Positions 1 through 10,133 of a stretch of DNA of 64,000 bases are shown here, piece after piece (position 1 is the first letter of the stretch; each line of letters starts with the position of its first letter). The stretch lies in the NCBI GenBank assembly GCA_047967505.1, contig CM106538.1. The stretch is one strand, 5' to 3'. The position numbers and the translations under genes are program-made. The notes under the pieces were generated by a model, which saw nothing but the letters and a program-made list of their open reading frames with translations, was not told the DNA's origin and did no database searches. This stretch comes from Dipteris shenzhenensis. Taxonomy: Eukaryota > Polypodiophyta > Polypodiopsida > Gleicheniales.

Positions 1-488
1 ATCCGCTTCAACAATGGCCGATGAGCTTCAGCAACTCGTGAAACATCTTAACAGCTCCCAATAGCCAGTCACAGTAGCAAAAACAGAAAGTCTTTGTTGG
101 CAAAGGTCGAGCTACTCAATCGGCGAGGAATGCCATCAGGCAGGAGCTTCAAGGTGGCTCTGATACCAACTGTTGAAAATGGGGAGAGGGTGAGAGACAC
201 TCAATCACATGATTGGAGACAAGAGCTGAGGCATGAACTGATGTTGATAGATTGTGTTATCATAGCAAGTACATAGCCTCATTCATAGGCTGGGCAAGCA
301 TTATCTTCCCACACAGACACCTCAGATGAGGTCACACACAAGAGAATCTAGATCCTATAATCTAGGGGAGGAATCACACCTACCACATGAGGTGGCACAA
401 GTGCCCTCCAGACTCTTCACACTCACACAACTGTAGGACACTCCTAGGACTCTAGGACCACACACACACTAGGACTCCGATTCCAACA
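1..488 (-). mobile_element. 5' end of a Ty1/copia-type LTR retrotransposon
   Basis: Reading on the minus strand, an LTR (171-488) is followed by a two-base gap and the sequence TGGTATCAGAGC (complement of 157-168), the usual primer-binding site for initiator-Met tRNA in plant copia elements. The LTR begins TGTTGG and ends CAACA, so its ends form the short inverted repeat expected of integrated LTRs. Positions 1-156 would be the untranslated leader; the polyprotein lies outside the window to the left. No gag or pol sequence is visible here. Confidence 0.75.
171..488 (-). repeat. 5' LTR (318 bp) of the edge copia element
   Basis: The ends are TGTTGG...TTTTCAACA on the minus strand and adjoin the primer site at 157-168. 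The other LTR is outside the window, so length and target duplication cannot be verified by pairing. Confidence 0.7.
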
Positions 489-493
489 AAGAT

Positions 494-1437
494 TTGGTTT
501 ACCGAAGTGGGAGTCAACCTCACATGCGAGACAGCATGGAGCGTTGGTAAAGCCGAGACCCCAACAAGACCCCTTGTAATGAAACTCCAAACAGCTATGG
601 ACAGGTCTACCCTCATGAGCATGAGGGCAACCTTGAAGGGGACCAGAATATACTTGGATGATGACCTCACATTGCTGCAGCAAGAGCATCGGAGAGAGGG
701 AATGGTACAGGTTATGGCAGCAAGAGATGCAGGTAAATGGGCTGCCTATAGGGATGGCAAAGTGATTATCAGAGAGAGAGCAGACAGGGGAGAAAGGGAA
801 GGAAGAGAAGAGGGAGAAATATACAGCACATGACGGTGTCAGACCTAGGAGACGAGCACCAGGAGGACTGAAAATGGCAGTTTGTAACTGCAACGGCACC
901 CTCTCGTCTGGCCCAGGAGGCTTCCTGGAGACATACACTGACAGGGACATAGTTTTCTATACCGACACGAGAGCCCAAAGAGAGGGCTACCCACCGTGCC
1001 AGGATACACATGGGAATCTGCCCACAGGAAGGAACTAAGGATGGACAGTGGAGTACGAGGCTTTGGGGGTGTGGCTGTCCTCTTCAAGCCAGCCCTCAGG
1101 CCACTCCTTTCAGTGGTTAGGAAAGAGGAACATGCACGGCATATGTGGATTACAGTCCGGATACTAGAGGCATGACCGATCTTCATTGCGGTGTGCTACT
1201 TTCCTCTGGATACATCATCATATGCACGTGAGGTTGCCACAGAAGGGAACAGCCCGTATGAGAGTATACACGATGATATCACAGAGTTCACTAGACAGGG
1301 TGACACCCTCCTCCTTTGTGACTTCAATGCACACACACGGGACAACCAGGTGAGACTACTTGACTTTGCATCCGATTCCCTCATAGTACCAGAGTTAGAT
1401 GCAGTTGAGCTCAGGATTCTGAGACACTTTGCAGTCC
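494..1437 (+). pseudogene. LINE fragment: ORF1 C-terminus and endonuclease
   Basis: Positions 507-833 encode the end of an L1-type ORF1 RNA-binding protein: an RRM tail, the motif KGTRIYLDDDLT, then GKWAAYRDGKVIIRE, the usual C-terminal domain. From about 872 a second reading frame gives an apurinic endonuclease (exonuclease-endonuclease-phosphatase fold), recognised by CNCNGTLSS near its start and LLLCDFNAHT at about 1310-1340, the GDFN-type active-site motif. Stops and frameshifts break it. The endonuclease is cut off after about 1437, where reverse transcriptase sequence on the other strand begins. The copy is dead. The same family recurs at 2225-4276. Confidence 0.8.
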
Positions 1438-2235
1438 ACAAAGCAAGTGTAGACCTTCTGGCGTCTTGACTTCGCCTCCTCGATGATGGCTCTCAGGGTA
1501 AAAATATGATCCAGTGTGAAGTGCTGTCACGGAAGCCTACCTGCCCAAGAGCCTGCTATCCATGATCCATTGTATAACTACTGATCGCCCTCTCCAATAT
1601 CGATCCATAAATCTTAGCCAAAGTGTGACCAATCATGAGAGTGCAGTAGTTCCCAGTATCCATAGGGTCCCCTACCTTATGTATCGGTACAATGGTGTTA
1701 GTGCTCCAAGTAGATGGGAACCCGTGACATACTGCATGGTTGAACAGTTGCGCGGAACCGGGACCAAGACCTCCTGTCCATGTGCGAAGTACTCTGTACG
1801 TAGCCCCTCATGGTCTGGTGCTCTCCGGTTATGCAGACGAAGGAGGGCATTCCTCACGTTCTGCATAGTGAACAAGTGACAAGTAGTGGTCCGTGATGGG
1901 AATGGGCCGTTTCCCCTTTGATAGGACTCCCCAACCAATAGTCGAGTCTCCCTCTCGAAAAGATCAGACCACCTCATCAACCCTGCGAGTGAGAAAAGTC
2001 TGCTTCTTACGTCGTGTCATCCGACGTGAGATGCGATGCATCTCAGATGATGTCAAGTGTCCCAAGGCCTGCTCACATGTGAGGTGAGCTCTCATCTCCT
2101 TACACTCATCATCGTACCAAGGGTTCTAAGGCATCTTTCCAACCGGGGCACATGTGGATCTCCATGGATGAGAACCTCACCCCTCTACAGGTTGAGGAGA
2201 GATGCTCTTTGTTGTAGCAGCGGGATCAGGCCCGG
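1438..2235 (-). pseudogene. LINE ORF2 fragment: linker and reverse transcriptase N-terminus, inverted
   Basis: The minus strand carries the segment between endonuclease and reverse transcriptase (WYDDECKEMRAHL at about 2070-2110), then RT fingers (NRRAPDHEGLRTEYF at about 1800-1850; MIGHTLAKIYGSILERA at about 1590-1650), ending at CFVD, the first catalytic Asp motif, next to 1438. It lies tail to tail with the endonuclease fragment on its left. Turning this 0.8-kb piece round would put it in order after the endonuclease, although part of the endonuclease C-terminus would still be missing. Confidence 0.75.
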
Positions 2236-4276
2236 ACGGAGGAGAAGTGGGTAGTGGTACGAGAGGGACGACTTCTTACAAGCCCCCGTAGGGCACCAGT
2301 CCCCTTCCCTACAAAGGGAAGCGGGGTCTATGAGACTCACATATCCGAGACCCTATCTTGCACCATTTGGAACTGTAATGGTACCTTATGGTCCGAACCA
2401 TGGAACTTCTCAGAATTCTATACAGGTCACGACGGTCTTTTACACAGAGACACAGCAGAGTCCAGAGCGCCCACTACCAGTAGTCAACAAGTATACATGG
2501 GAGTCTGTCTACAGAGATAAGATGAGGGATACAGGGGGAGTTTGAGGGTCAGGTGGAGTTGCAGTCTTTTACAGATCCACACTTTTAGGGAGATGCATAT
2601 TCCAGGTTTCTTTGGATCCAGATTTCGGCACATGGACAGCCGGGATCTGTTTGTTGCAGTTTGCTACTTCCTCCTTGAGACCTCCCACTTTACTAGAGAT
2701 ATTCGAGGTGAGGATGAGACATCTCCATTTGCAATTTTGCTGCTCTTTATCAGTCCATTGTTGACTTTTCTAGCCGCAGACAAGTCCTCCTAGTTGGGGA
2801 CTTCAACGCATGGACAAGCGCCCGTCAGGTACCACTCCTCGACTTCAAAAATGATTCGACTCTACTGCCAGACATTGACCTTGAGGATGCAAGTATGCTA
2901 CGGGTTTCGGCTGACAGACAGGGTCCGATCAAATCTTATGGGTAGGCCCTATTAGACCTTGGCAGGATGCATGATCTCATTATTTATAATGGTCTTGACA
3001 GATGGCCCGCCTCAGGTGGTTTCACGTGCTTTCCAAATCAGCATTGTTGATTATATCCCCGGCCTTCACATCTCGCATCACTGATTTTACCACAGCACCT
3101 CTCCCTCCAGGGACTCATCATACCTATCTTTTCTTTAGCATTTCCACTCCCCGTCGCACATCACCTTCCACCCCACTGAGTTCTTGCTCCACCTATCATG
3201 ATATACGCTTTGACCACGATCACTCACCTACTTACTCTGGCCATTTGTGCATACTTCTCGCTTATATTGACTTCATACCCCTATTAGAGGATCGCGCTGC
3301 CCTTGTCACCCGCTCACTACACGAGGCTGTCCTTCATGCTTTCCCTCACACCACCCGCTCCACCTGCCCACCACCCCCTAGGACCATACCCTGTAATAGC
3401 TATTACGATGATGAGTGTAAGGCTTTACGCCGTCAGCTCAGATTCAAAACCAGAAACTGTCTTCCGAGTAACCCAGAGACGCTACGCGAGTATTGTCGGC
3501 TAGTACGCAAAAAGAAACTAGACTTCGTTCGTCGAAACGAGGAGGAGCAGCACTCACGTCTGGTATGATTATGCACACACACTTTATGACGTCCCAAATC
3601 AGTCAGTCCCTAACCTCTCACATATGCCACGCCCCACATCCTGCACCCTCTTTACTAGGGGGGGTAAAGCATGCCGTAATGAAACTTCATAATGGCCGAG
3701 CGAAGGATCATGAGGGACTATGCACTGAGTTCATTACATATGGGATTAACCTCCTAGCCCCGATCTTAGCAAAGCTCTTTAATGAAGCTGTTTATTTAGG
3801 GTTTCGACGCATCTGGACCATTAACACTATCTCACCCATCCACAAGGCAATGGATCCCATGAGCCCGAAGAACTACAGAACCATTATGATTAGACATGTC
3901 ATGTCCAAGATTTATGCATTAGTACTTGATTCCGAGATGCGGAGTGTCGAGGACTTAGAGCAACAAGACAAGCCGGATTCCGGCGTGATCAAGAAACCAT
4001 GGACTGCATTCTCATGCTCAGATGTATCATCGAGGAGGCGAGGGCACGGAAGTAGAGGGTTTATTCTTGCTTTGTGGATTTCCACAAGGCATTCGACACA
4101 GTTCCGAGAGCCCGTCTCATACGGCGCCTACAAGATTTGAGTTATGACAAGGAGATCATTTGGGCTGTCATGGCACTTTACAAGAGAGTTTCAGGCAGAG
4201 TCCACACAAGATTTGGGTGGACAGACGAGATCAAGAGCACTATCGGGGTGAAACAAGGGTGTCATTTGAAAAAATA
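2225..4276 (+). pseudogene. LINE fragment: ORF1 end, endonuclease, reverse transcriptase N-terminus
   Basis: A second copy of the same LINE family. KWVVVREGRLL at about 2250 is the ORF1 C-terminus. An endonuclease starts near 2370 (IWNCNGTLWSEP) and reaches VGDFNAWTSARQ at about 2795. The linker NSYYDDECKALRRQ lies at about 3390-3430. RT fingers follow (KLHNGRAKDHEGLCTEF at about 3685; YRTIMIRHVMSKIYALV at about 3880). FVDFHKAFDTVPRARLI at about 4070 is RT motif A, and VKQGCHL at 4255 is motif B. It stops before the YADD motif. Several frameshifts and stops are present, so it is not functional. Confidence 0.85.
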
Positions 4277-5083
4277 AGAGGTAATTTGAGCATGCAAGGA
4301 TGATAGGATCCTCTCTGAGATACGAACAAAATGTGTCATGATCACGGCCAATTTAGAAAAAGTGTGCAGAAATTACTATCAATAAGACGGATTCTACCAA
4401 CAATTGTTATTTCACTACGAAATTTTAGGCTCACATGACAGTATTTGAGTTTAAAAGTTTAGGATGAATCTTGACTTTAACAATGGGATATGACATCAAT
4501 GTGTGGCCAAACTCTTGTTAACCTTTCCAGACTTAACTTTGAGTTTTCCATTTGACAACAGAAAGCCCACCAACTTGAAACTAGACTCATGCCCTAGCAA
4601 AAAGTGAATAGGGTGTATTCAAACAAAATTAGCTTTATAAATACAAATCAAGGACATGGAAAGGAACTGCATTAAAAGAAATCTTGAAATGAACCAAACA
4701 AAATAGCAACTGTTGAGCCTTGGGATGTCCCTTGTCACATATTATACAACAAAAACCTTGCTGATGTGCATGGTAAGAGCAATCACTTGTCATTTTCCAC
4801 AATAGAAAGCCGTACCACTGATGGCAGTAGACCACAATTAAAAACGTGAAACCCATTGTAGTTGCAACGTGAAAAGGCAATCACTTGTACCTATTAATGT
4901 CCATGAATACAGAAACCGCTCAGGGAAAGAAACTATGGACTTCAACAAAGCAAACATATTTCAAGCACCACAAGAATAGTACGACAATTCAAAAGATTAG
5001 AGAGAGTTAAATATGTTTTCATTATATATTATCCATTGCCAAATTCTTGACTCCATGTGGAATATGTACATTCAAATACTTAC
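4277..5083 (-). other. Intron DNA, kinase gene, downstream of the 5084-5346 exon
   Basis: The sequence begins with the splice donor of the kinase exon (gtaagt on the minus strand at 5078-5083). I see no coding similarity, LTR ends or tandem repeats between here and the LINE at 4276. The next kinase exons (catalytic loop HRD and DFG) are not found left of 5084, so they lie outside the window. Confidence 0.6.
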
Positions 5084-5346
5084 GCAAGGCCCTCTGCTGA
5101 ACCAATAGCTATCACAATGCGTTTCCGCCAATCCAAAAGAGATTCAGTTGCATATTGTCCATGAAGATGTGATAACAAGCTCAAGTTTGGCATGTAGTCG
5201 TAAACAATAAGTCTCTCACGACCTTCTGCGCAGTATCCACGCAAGCTTAACAGATTTTTGTGGCGGACTCTACCCAGAATCTCAACTTCCACAGCAAACT
5301 CCATTTCAGCTTTTGAGCTCCATATTTTCAAGCGCTTTACAGCAAT
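5084..5346 (-). CDS. PTI1-like receptor-like cytoplasmic kinase, exon with beta3 Lys to alpha-E
   Basis: This exon encodes 87 codons of a protein kinase N-lobe: IAVKRLK with the ATP-binding Lys of beta3, EMEFAVEVEILGRVRHKN with the alpha-C Glu, GYCAEGRERLIVYDYMPN, and SLLSHLHGQ. These are near-diagnostic of the PTI1-like kinases related to Arabidopsis At3g15890 (receptor-like cytoplasmic kinase clade; cytosolic Ser/Thr kinases with presumed signalling roles). The splice acceptor (acag) lies at 5347-5350 and the donor gtaagt at 5078-5083, both read on the minus strand. The reading frame is open across the whole exon and joins in phase 0 to the exon at 19021-19168. The 263-bp exon ends after GSAEGLA, just before the expected YLHH. 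It is probably a real host gene. Confidence 0.9.
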
Positions 5347-5735
5347 CTGTCAATGGCCACAAAGAATCTAAGATGATCATCCACCAAGGCATCTGGTGGC
5401 TTCTTGCCGGAAGCCTTGGTCAAATTCTCTAGCAGTAAATGAAATCTGTGTAGAAATCTAAATCCAAAACCACCAACTTTTAAAAAGACAGAGGTAAGTG
5501 ACGGTTAAAAGCCTCACCATCCTCCATGTTCTAGACATAAAAGTTTGAAAGAAGACATTCAGCTCATTTGCTCTTTTTTGCATACGTATTCATTAAATAT
5601 GCTAGAAACATACACAAACTTGTCATGTAAAACCAAAATGTACAGGGCGCAATCTGACCACAGAGATAAAGACTACAGTGCCATTTTGTATAACAAGGAC
5701 TAGCTATTTTGGCATTTTCTTGACATCAACACCAT

Positions 5736-6243
5736 TGTTAGTAGAAAGGTGATTGTGTGGGAGCCCCTTACTGTTGCTGGGGCCTAGGGGCCAGCTGGCC
5801 CCCAGTTGGGGGGTCCCAGGGGAGCCAACGGCCCCCTTAATGGGGGTTCGGGGGCGAGAGCCCCCAAGGCAACGGTATAGGGAATATTCCATGGACGACT
5901 AATCGGTACCACCGACTAGGTTGACTGGTTGGCTTCACCGACTAGGTTGACTCGTCGGTTCCATCGACTACATTGATCCAACTACCGCCCTCATAGCTAT
6001 AAAGAGGCGACCTCCCCAGTTGATTATACTAGATCAGATCTTCCAGCAGAGATCTTCCAACTATTATCTCTTCACCTAGTATCTGTCTAGATCACCATCT
6101 AAGCTCCACTGTGGGAGCGCACGGGTGGAGGGAGCCATCATCTGTACTACATCAGTATTAAAGGAAAATTTTGTTCGTCTTGTTTGCTGTGTACTCTCTA
6201 TTCTTTGTTCAGTTTCTATTCTGCTGCGCCGTGTAATTTAACA
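5736..6243 (+). repeat. Copia-type LTR (508 bp), plus strand
   Basis: It begins TGTTAG and ends TAACA, and TGGTATCAGAGC (initiator-Met primer site) follows directly at 6244-6255, so this is a 5' LTR on the plus strand. CTATAAAGAGG near 5998-6008 is a plausible TATA box. The 5 bp before it are ACCAT. No matching 3' LTR was found in the window, so the element is one-ended or solo-like with a short piece of interior. It has a GC-rich segment at 5775-5870. Confidence 0.75.
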
Positions 6244-6600
6244 TGGTATCAGAGCCCAGGCGGCGGCTCTAAGGATCGAAGAATAGAAGAGAGGCGAGGG
6301 CTTCAATAGCATACGGAGTGATGGCAACAGGAAGCGGCTCAACAGGAAGTGGCTCGAGTTCAGCAAGCTGCTACTGCACCAACAATCCAGGCGTTGAGGA
6401 TTCGCCCACTAGCCTTCACAAAGATCATCAAATATCCAAGCAAATCGACCAACACAACTTACCAAACGGTGAACACAGTGGCCCAAGCCACAGATACGAC
6501 AGACTTGACACCAGACGGAGGCACATATACATTGGGAGACCTCCCCACACATGCTCACTAGACCGGAGACACGACCCACAAGGGTGACAATGGCGCTTGT
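6244..6600 (+). mobile_element. Primer-binding site and leader/gag remnant of the one-ended copia element
   Basis: The primer site (6244-6255) is followed by a leader and a short open frame from 6320 rich in Ser, Gly and Thr. I cannot recognise a gag domain in it. From about 6600 the sequence becomes the 5' part of an ORF1-only LINE. The exact border is uncertain. Confidence 0.45.
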
Positions 6601-7690
6601 CCGTCCTAGCCGCCACCAGTGCCATCAATCCTAGCTGCCACCCTAGCATTAGCCGGCCCTCAGCTAGCCCATCTTCGTCAGCCCGTCGTCTCCATGTCAA
6701 CCCAAGCTGGGCTGAATCCCAGGCCCAGCCTAGGGGTTAGCTTCAGCTTTGGGGGTACTCAGATATGGCCAGCATGGAATGGCCAACTCTTTACTCAAAA
6801 TCCTCCTCAACAACGGCAACCTCAACCAAGGCACGATATGCAACGGTGACAGCCATGATGCCGTCTCCATTTGCATGCAACTACCAACAAGCAGGTTCAA
6901 AGGGACCCATCATTGGGCAACATGAACAGATCTGTTATTTGCAGGAAACAGTCAAAGAGTTAAGGCTGGAGCTGGCAGAAGTAAAGGCTCGACTTCAGGT
7001 TCTAGAAGGGCCTGGCATACAGGCAGTGATTGATGAGGTTGTAAAGTATTGTAAGGCTTCCACCCCTACCCCCCACTTAGTCTCCACAGTCAAGGATTTA
7101 GTTCATAATGAAATACGGACGGCCAAACAGGAGGTCATTGTGGAGTTTGAAGCAAATGTCAAAGCAGCCATGCCCAACAACATGAATTGGATAGCTGACG
7201 AGGATGACAAGCTTGATAATTCTGATGATGATGGTGAAGCTAGAACAGTCTTTATCGACCCTAGTAAAGGTCATGCTATCCTTAGGTTTAATTCACGAGA
7301 TTTATGTCTCAAGATTTTACGACAATCATATAAGCTGAAAGGTGCTAAGCTATGGATAGCCGAGGAACTCACAAAGGCTCAGCTGAAAGATAAAGCTACA
7401 GAATTAGCCAAAGTTAGGGCCAGCAAGAAGGATGATAAATGGGCAGTGTATCGTGGAGGAATAGCAATCATTAAGGAGTTTAAATCAAAACCAAAAAACT
7501 CTCAGTCTTAAAATGATGTATGGCCGACTATATGTTTTCTAGGACATAATCTAGGTACTCTAAATAAATAGCGTTGCTTTATGCACTCTTAGGGAGCTGG
7601 CATGTGCCCTCCATAAACCGATGTATTGGATGGCTTTTCTATTGTCTCGTAGACCTTTATTCTCTTGTGGATGTTCATGTTTTAGAGAGC
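6600..7690 (+). mobile_element. ORF1-only LINE (HAL1-like), copy 1
   Basis: The element has a 5' region, an ORF1 (6765-7511), a short 3' UTR and no endonuclease or reverse transcriptase. Its 3' UTR (about 7515-7690) matches that of copy 2 at 17230-17430, including the terminal hairpin region (7651-7665), which is degenerate here. The same 5' sequence (PSLGVSFSFGGTQIWPAWNG in one frame) recurs at 9300. Two copies with the same ORF1 plus 3' UTR arrangement argue that this is a genuine short element and not a random deletion. Confidence 0.65.
6765..7511 (+). CDS. L1-type ORF1 protein (coiled coil, damaged RRM, C-terminal domain)
   Basis: This 248-residue frame is open. Residues about 58-90 (ETVKELRLELAEVKARLQVL) form a coiled coil of the kind that trimerises L1 ORF1 proteins. 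An acidic stretch (DEDDKLDNSDDDGEA) follows, then ILRFNSRDLCLKILRQ (RRM end) and the C-terminal domain with KAQLKDKATELAKVRASKK and KWAVYRGGIAIIKEF. Compared with copy 2 (16738-17230), about 117 bp are missing between EFEA and NVKAAM, removing the RRM start (IRIGGLPKGW). The loss keeps the frame. The family protein is a nucleic-acid chaperone that coats LINE RNA. This copy probably lacks a complete RNA-binding fold. Confidence 0.75.
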   Translation: MASMEWPTLYSKSSSTTATSTKARYATVTAMMPSPFACNYQQAGSKGPIIGQHEQICYLQETVKELRLELAEVKARLQVLEGPGIQAVIDEVVKYCKASTPTPHLVSTVKDLVHNEIRTAKQEVIVEFEANVKAAMPNNMNWIADEDDKLDNSDDDGEARTVFIDPSKGHAILRFNSRDLCLKILRQSYKLKGAKLWIAEELTKAQLKDKATELAKVRASKKDDKWAVYRGGIAIIKEFKSKPKNSQS

Positions 7691-7842
7691 CCTTAGGCCA
7701 CTTGACAATGCTCCAAATTGCCTCACCAACAAGCACTGCATCCATAGTGGGAAATGGCACTACAAGGCATAGGCCATTTTCCGATGGAAATACCGACGCT
7801 TTTTACATTAAAATTTTTTTTTACACACACACACACACACAT

Positions 7843-8578
7843 CTGCAAGTGTCCAATATACTACGAGATCCGGGGTCACTTTTAATGCCTCTTCAGATAC
7901 AACTTCGGGTTACTTTTCTGCTTTCTCACCTTCCCAGACCAGAGATGTTTGGCTGCCTTTATACATGAGGCAGTTAGACATCGAGACCGCCTACTCAGAT
8001 CACAGAGGCAAGGACGAGATGCACTGGCAGACTCCTCTCAGAGCATGATCATAGAATTTTTTCAGCCTGACCGCACAGGTAATCACCATGCGGACCTACA
8101 ACCCAGCCGGGCCCGGATCCATTGACGCGTCATACTCGATAGAGGATGGACATGCAAATTACACTTGGAGATATTCCTTCCATGTTTCAAGTTGGGGGTA
8201 CGAACAACTGGGGTCACCGCAGCCCTGGTCCAACGTAGAGCTTCCGCCAAGAGATCATGTCGTGTAGCGCCCACGGATAGTCGACAGCACTCTATCTCTG
8301 ACTTTATGTTACCACAACCTCATCGGGCATTGGGCCCTCATGATCTTGAGTTGGATTCTCCGATGTACTTTGATGATCTATGATGATAGTGGTGATGATG
8401 AGGGCCACACTAACATGGACATTATGCTTTTTCTTTGTATTGAGGTTCTTATGACTATGTAGCATGTAGTATGGGGGCTGATGCTTGCTCAGTAGCTCCA
8501 CCCTTTCAGCTTGTTTGTGTCTGGTTTCTCATAGTCTCACAGACCCATCGTTCTTTTGAAGACTCTAATAAACTCCCT

Positions 8579-8590
<12 letters not shown>
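7843..8590 (+). pseudogene. LINE ORF2 C-terminus and 3' UTR
   Basis: The frame ending at 8383 matches the ORF2 C-terminus at the right end of the window (63125-63550, minus): DQRCLAAFIHEAVRHRDRLL at about 7935-7990 pairs with DQRCLAGFIHEALRHRERIL, and RQHSISDFMLPQPH pairs with QQHSIADLMPPLPH. The 3' UTR carries the family hairpin (8541-8555, right arm mutated), then AATAAAC and a (CT)n/(CA)n/(CTTT)n tail at 8587-8665. It starts directly after a (CA)n run at 7821-7842. Confidence 0.7.
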
Positions 8591-8633
<43 letters not shown>

Positions 8634-8665
8634 TATCTTTCTTTCTTTCTTTCTTTCTTTTTTGT
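8587..8665 (+). repeat. Compound microsatellite tail (CT)n (CA)n (CTTT)n
   Basis: About 30 bp of CT, 18 bp of CA and 28 bp of CTTT lie directly after the LINE 3' UTR. This is the pyrimidine tail of that copy, not independent repeat DNA. Confidence 0.8.
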
Positions 8666-8744
8666 GTGTGTGTCTATGGGCAGTTTATCGAGATGGGCAG
8701 GCACTCATTCGAGACTTGAACCTAGACCCAAATTCGCTCAATCT

Positions 8745-8920
8745 TAAACCGATGTTATTTAGGCTAATTTCACAGTAGTATTTGGAAGGTAGTTATGCTA
8801 AAATAATTTTGAGCTGAGATGCCATGTGCACTGGTCGACTTTCTGGTTTATCAAGATGTTGTAAGTCATTTTAACATTTTGCACTTTGTCCCATAGGCCC
8901 GTGAGGCCTACCGACGATGT

Positions 8921-8973
<53 letters not shown>

Positions 8974-9296
8974 ATTTTCTAAGATACAATTAGTATTTAG
9001 TCATGCATCTAAATAATTGGGGCTGAGCTGCCTTGAGCGCTCCCTCAACTCTCTGGGTATCCAGATGTATCTCCAATTTTTTGGTGTGTACTTTGTCCCA
9101 TAGACCCATGAGGTCTTTCGAGGACGTTAATATATCTTTCCTTCTTCTCTAATAGGCTATAATAATTTCGAGCTGAGATGCCATGTGCACTAGTCGACTT
9201 TCTAGTTTATCTAGATGTTGCAAGTCATTTTGACATTTTGCACTTTGTCCCATAGGCCTGTGAGGCCTCCCAAGGACGTTAATATGACTCCCTCCC
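8745..9296 (+). mobile_element. Three head-to-tail copies of a LINE 3' terminal segment
   Basis: Three units of about 150-220 bp share TTTGTCCCATAG before a hairpin and GACGTTAAT or GATGTTAAT after it. Hairpins are at 8895-8909, 9102-9116 and 9254-9268. Tails differ: (TC)n at 8924-8972, CTTTCCTTC-type at about 9133-9146, CCCT-type at 9287-9297. Units 1 and 3 share a 5' stretch (GAGCTGAGATGCCATGTGCA). They are too short for any ORF and behave like 3'-tail SINE-like copies or heavily 5'-truncated LINEs, each starting after the tail of the one before. Confidence 0.65.
8924..8972. repeat. (TC)n microsatellite, 49 bp
   Basis: Uninterrupted TC dinucleotide run following GATGTTAA of a LINE 3' terminal unit. 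It is the tail of that unit. Confidence 0.9.
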
Positions 9297-9728
9297 TCCC
9301 AGGCCCAACCTAGTGGTTAGCTTCAGCCTTGGGGGTACTCAGATATGGCCAGCATGGAATGGCCAACTCTTTCGTCGAAATTGCCCTCAACACCAGCACC
9401 CTCAACTAAGGCATGATATGTGATAGTGACAGCCATGACGCCCTCTCAGTTTGCACGCAACTACCAACACGCAAGTTCAAAGAAAACCCATCATTGGGCA
9501 ACATAAACAGATTTATTATTTGCAGCACACAGTCAGAGAGTTAAGGCTGGAGCTGTCAAAAGTAAAGGCTCGACTTCACATTCTAGAAGGGCCTGGCAAA
9601 CAGGCAGTGATTGATGAGGTTGTGAAGTCTTGTAAGGCTTCCCCCCCTACCCCCCAGTTAGTCTCCACAGTCAAGGACTAGTTCATAAGAAATACGTACA
9701 GTCAAACAGGAGGTCATTGTGGAGTTTG
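9297..9728 (+). mobile_element. ORF1-only LINE copy 2, left part (interrupted)
   Basis: This is the 5' region and coiled-coil part of ORF1, close to copy 1 (6719-7140). It includes IIGQHKQIYYLQHTVRELRL, a coiled coil and VIDEVVKSCKAS. A one-base change creates a stop after VSTVKD. The copy is split at 9728 by a copia element and continues at 16743. The flanking GTTTG at 9724-9728 is duplicated at 16738-16742. Confidence 0.8.
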
Positions 9729-10006
9729 TGTTGGTTATGGCAAGTAATGGAAGCTCAGAAATGAGTTATAGAAGGGCAAACACGAGCTGCTGTATTGAAA
9801 ATGCTGCTACAATGAGTAGAGGCTCAAGAGGGAGCCAATATGACAAAGCCCTAGGGCTAAATGCCCTAACTGGACTAAATGCCTCAACTGACCTAGGTGG
9901 TACATGTACTAACTGTACCAATAGTCCTAACTGACTATAACTAGGCCTACAAGGCACATACCAAGGAGTAAGTGGCACCTATGGATAGCCCATAGACTGG
10001 CCTACA
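9729..10006 (-). repeat. 3' LTR of copia element A (278 bp)
   Basis: Same sequence as 16460-16737 with scattered substitutions. It ends in TGTTGG and CCTACA on the plus strand. The adjoining purine tract (complement of 10007-10018, GGAGGGGGG type) is the second-strand primer. Confidence 0.9.
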
Positions 10007-10133
10007 AACCCCCCTCCATGGCATGGGCTGAAGTATCATGGGCATGGCTCAAGATACCTGAATATCTAATGTCATGGTTGCACATGTTCATCCTGTAGGG
10101 AATAGCAACCTATGACTAAACAAAGTACACAAA

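Noticed and set aside
94-276. Open frame of 60 codons at the left edge
   Set aside because: It runs across the primer site and LTR border of a minus-strand copia element and has no domain. It is a chance frame.
1438-2235. Twin-priming as the cause of the inverted LINE piece
   Set aside because: Twin priming joins the two 5' ends. Here the two 3' ends meet, and no tail or target duplication is visible.
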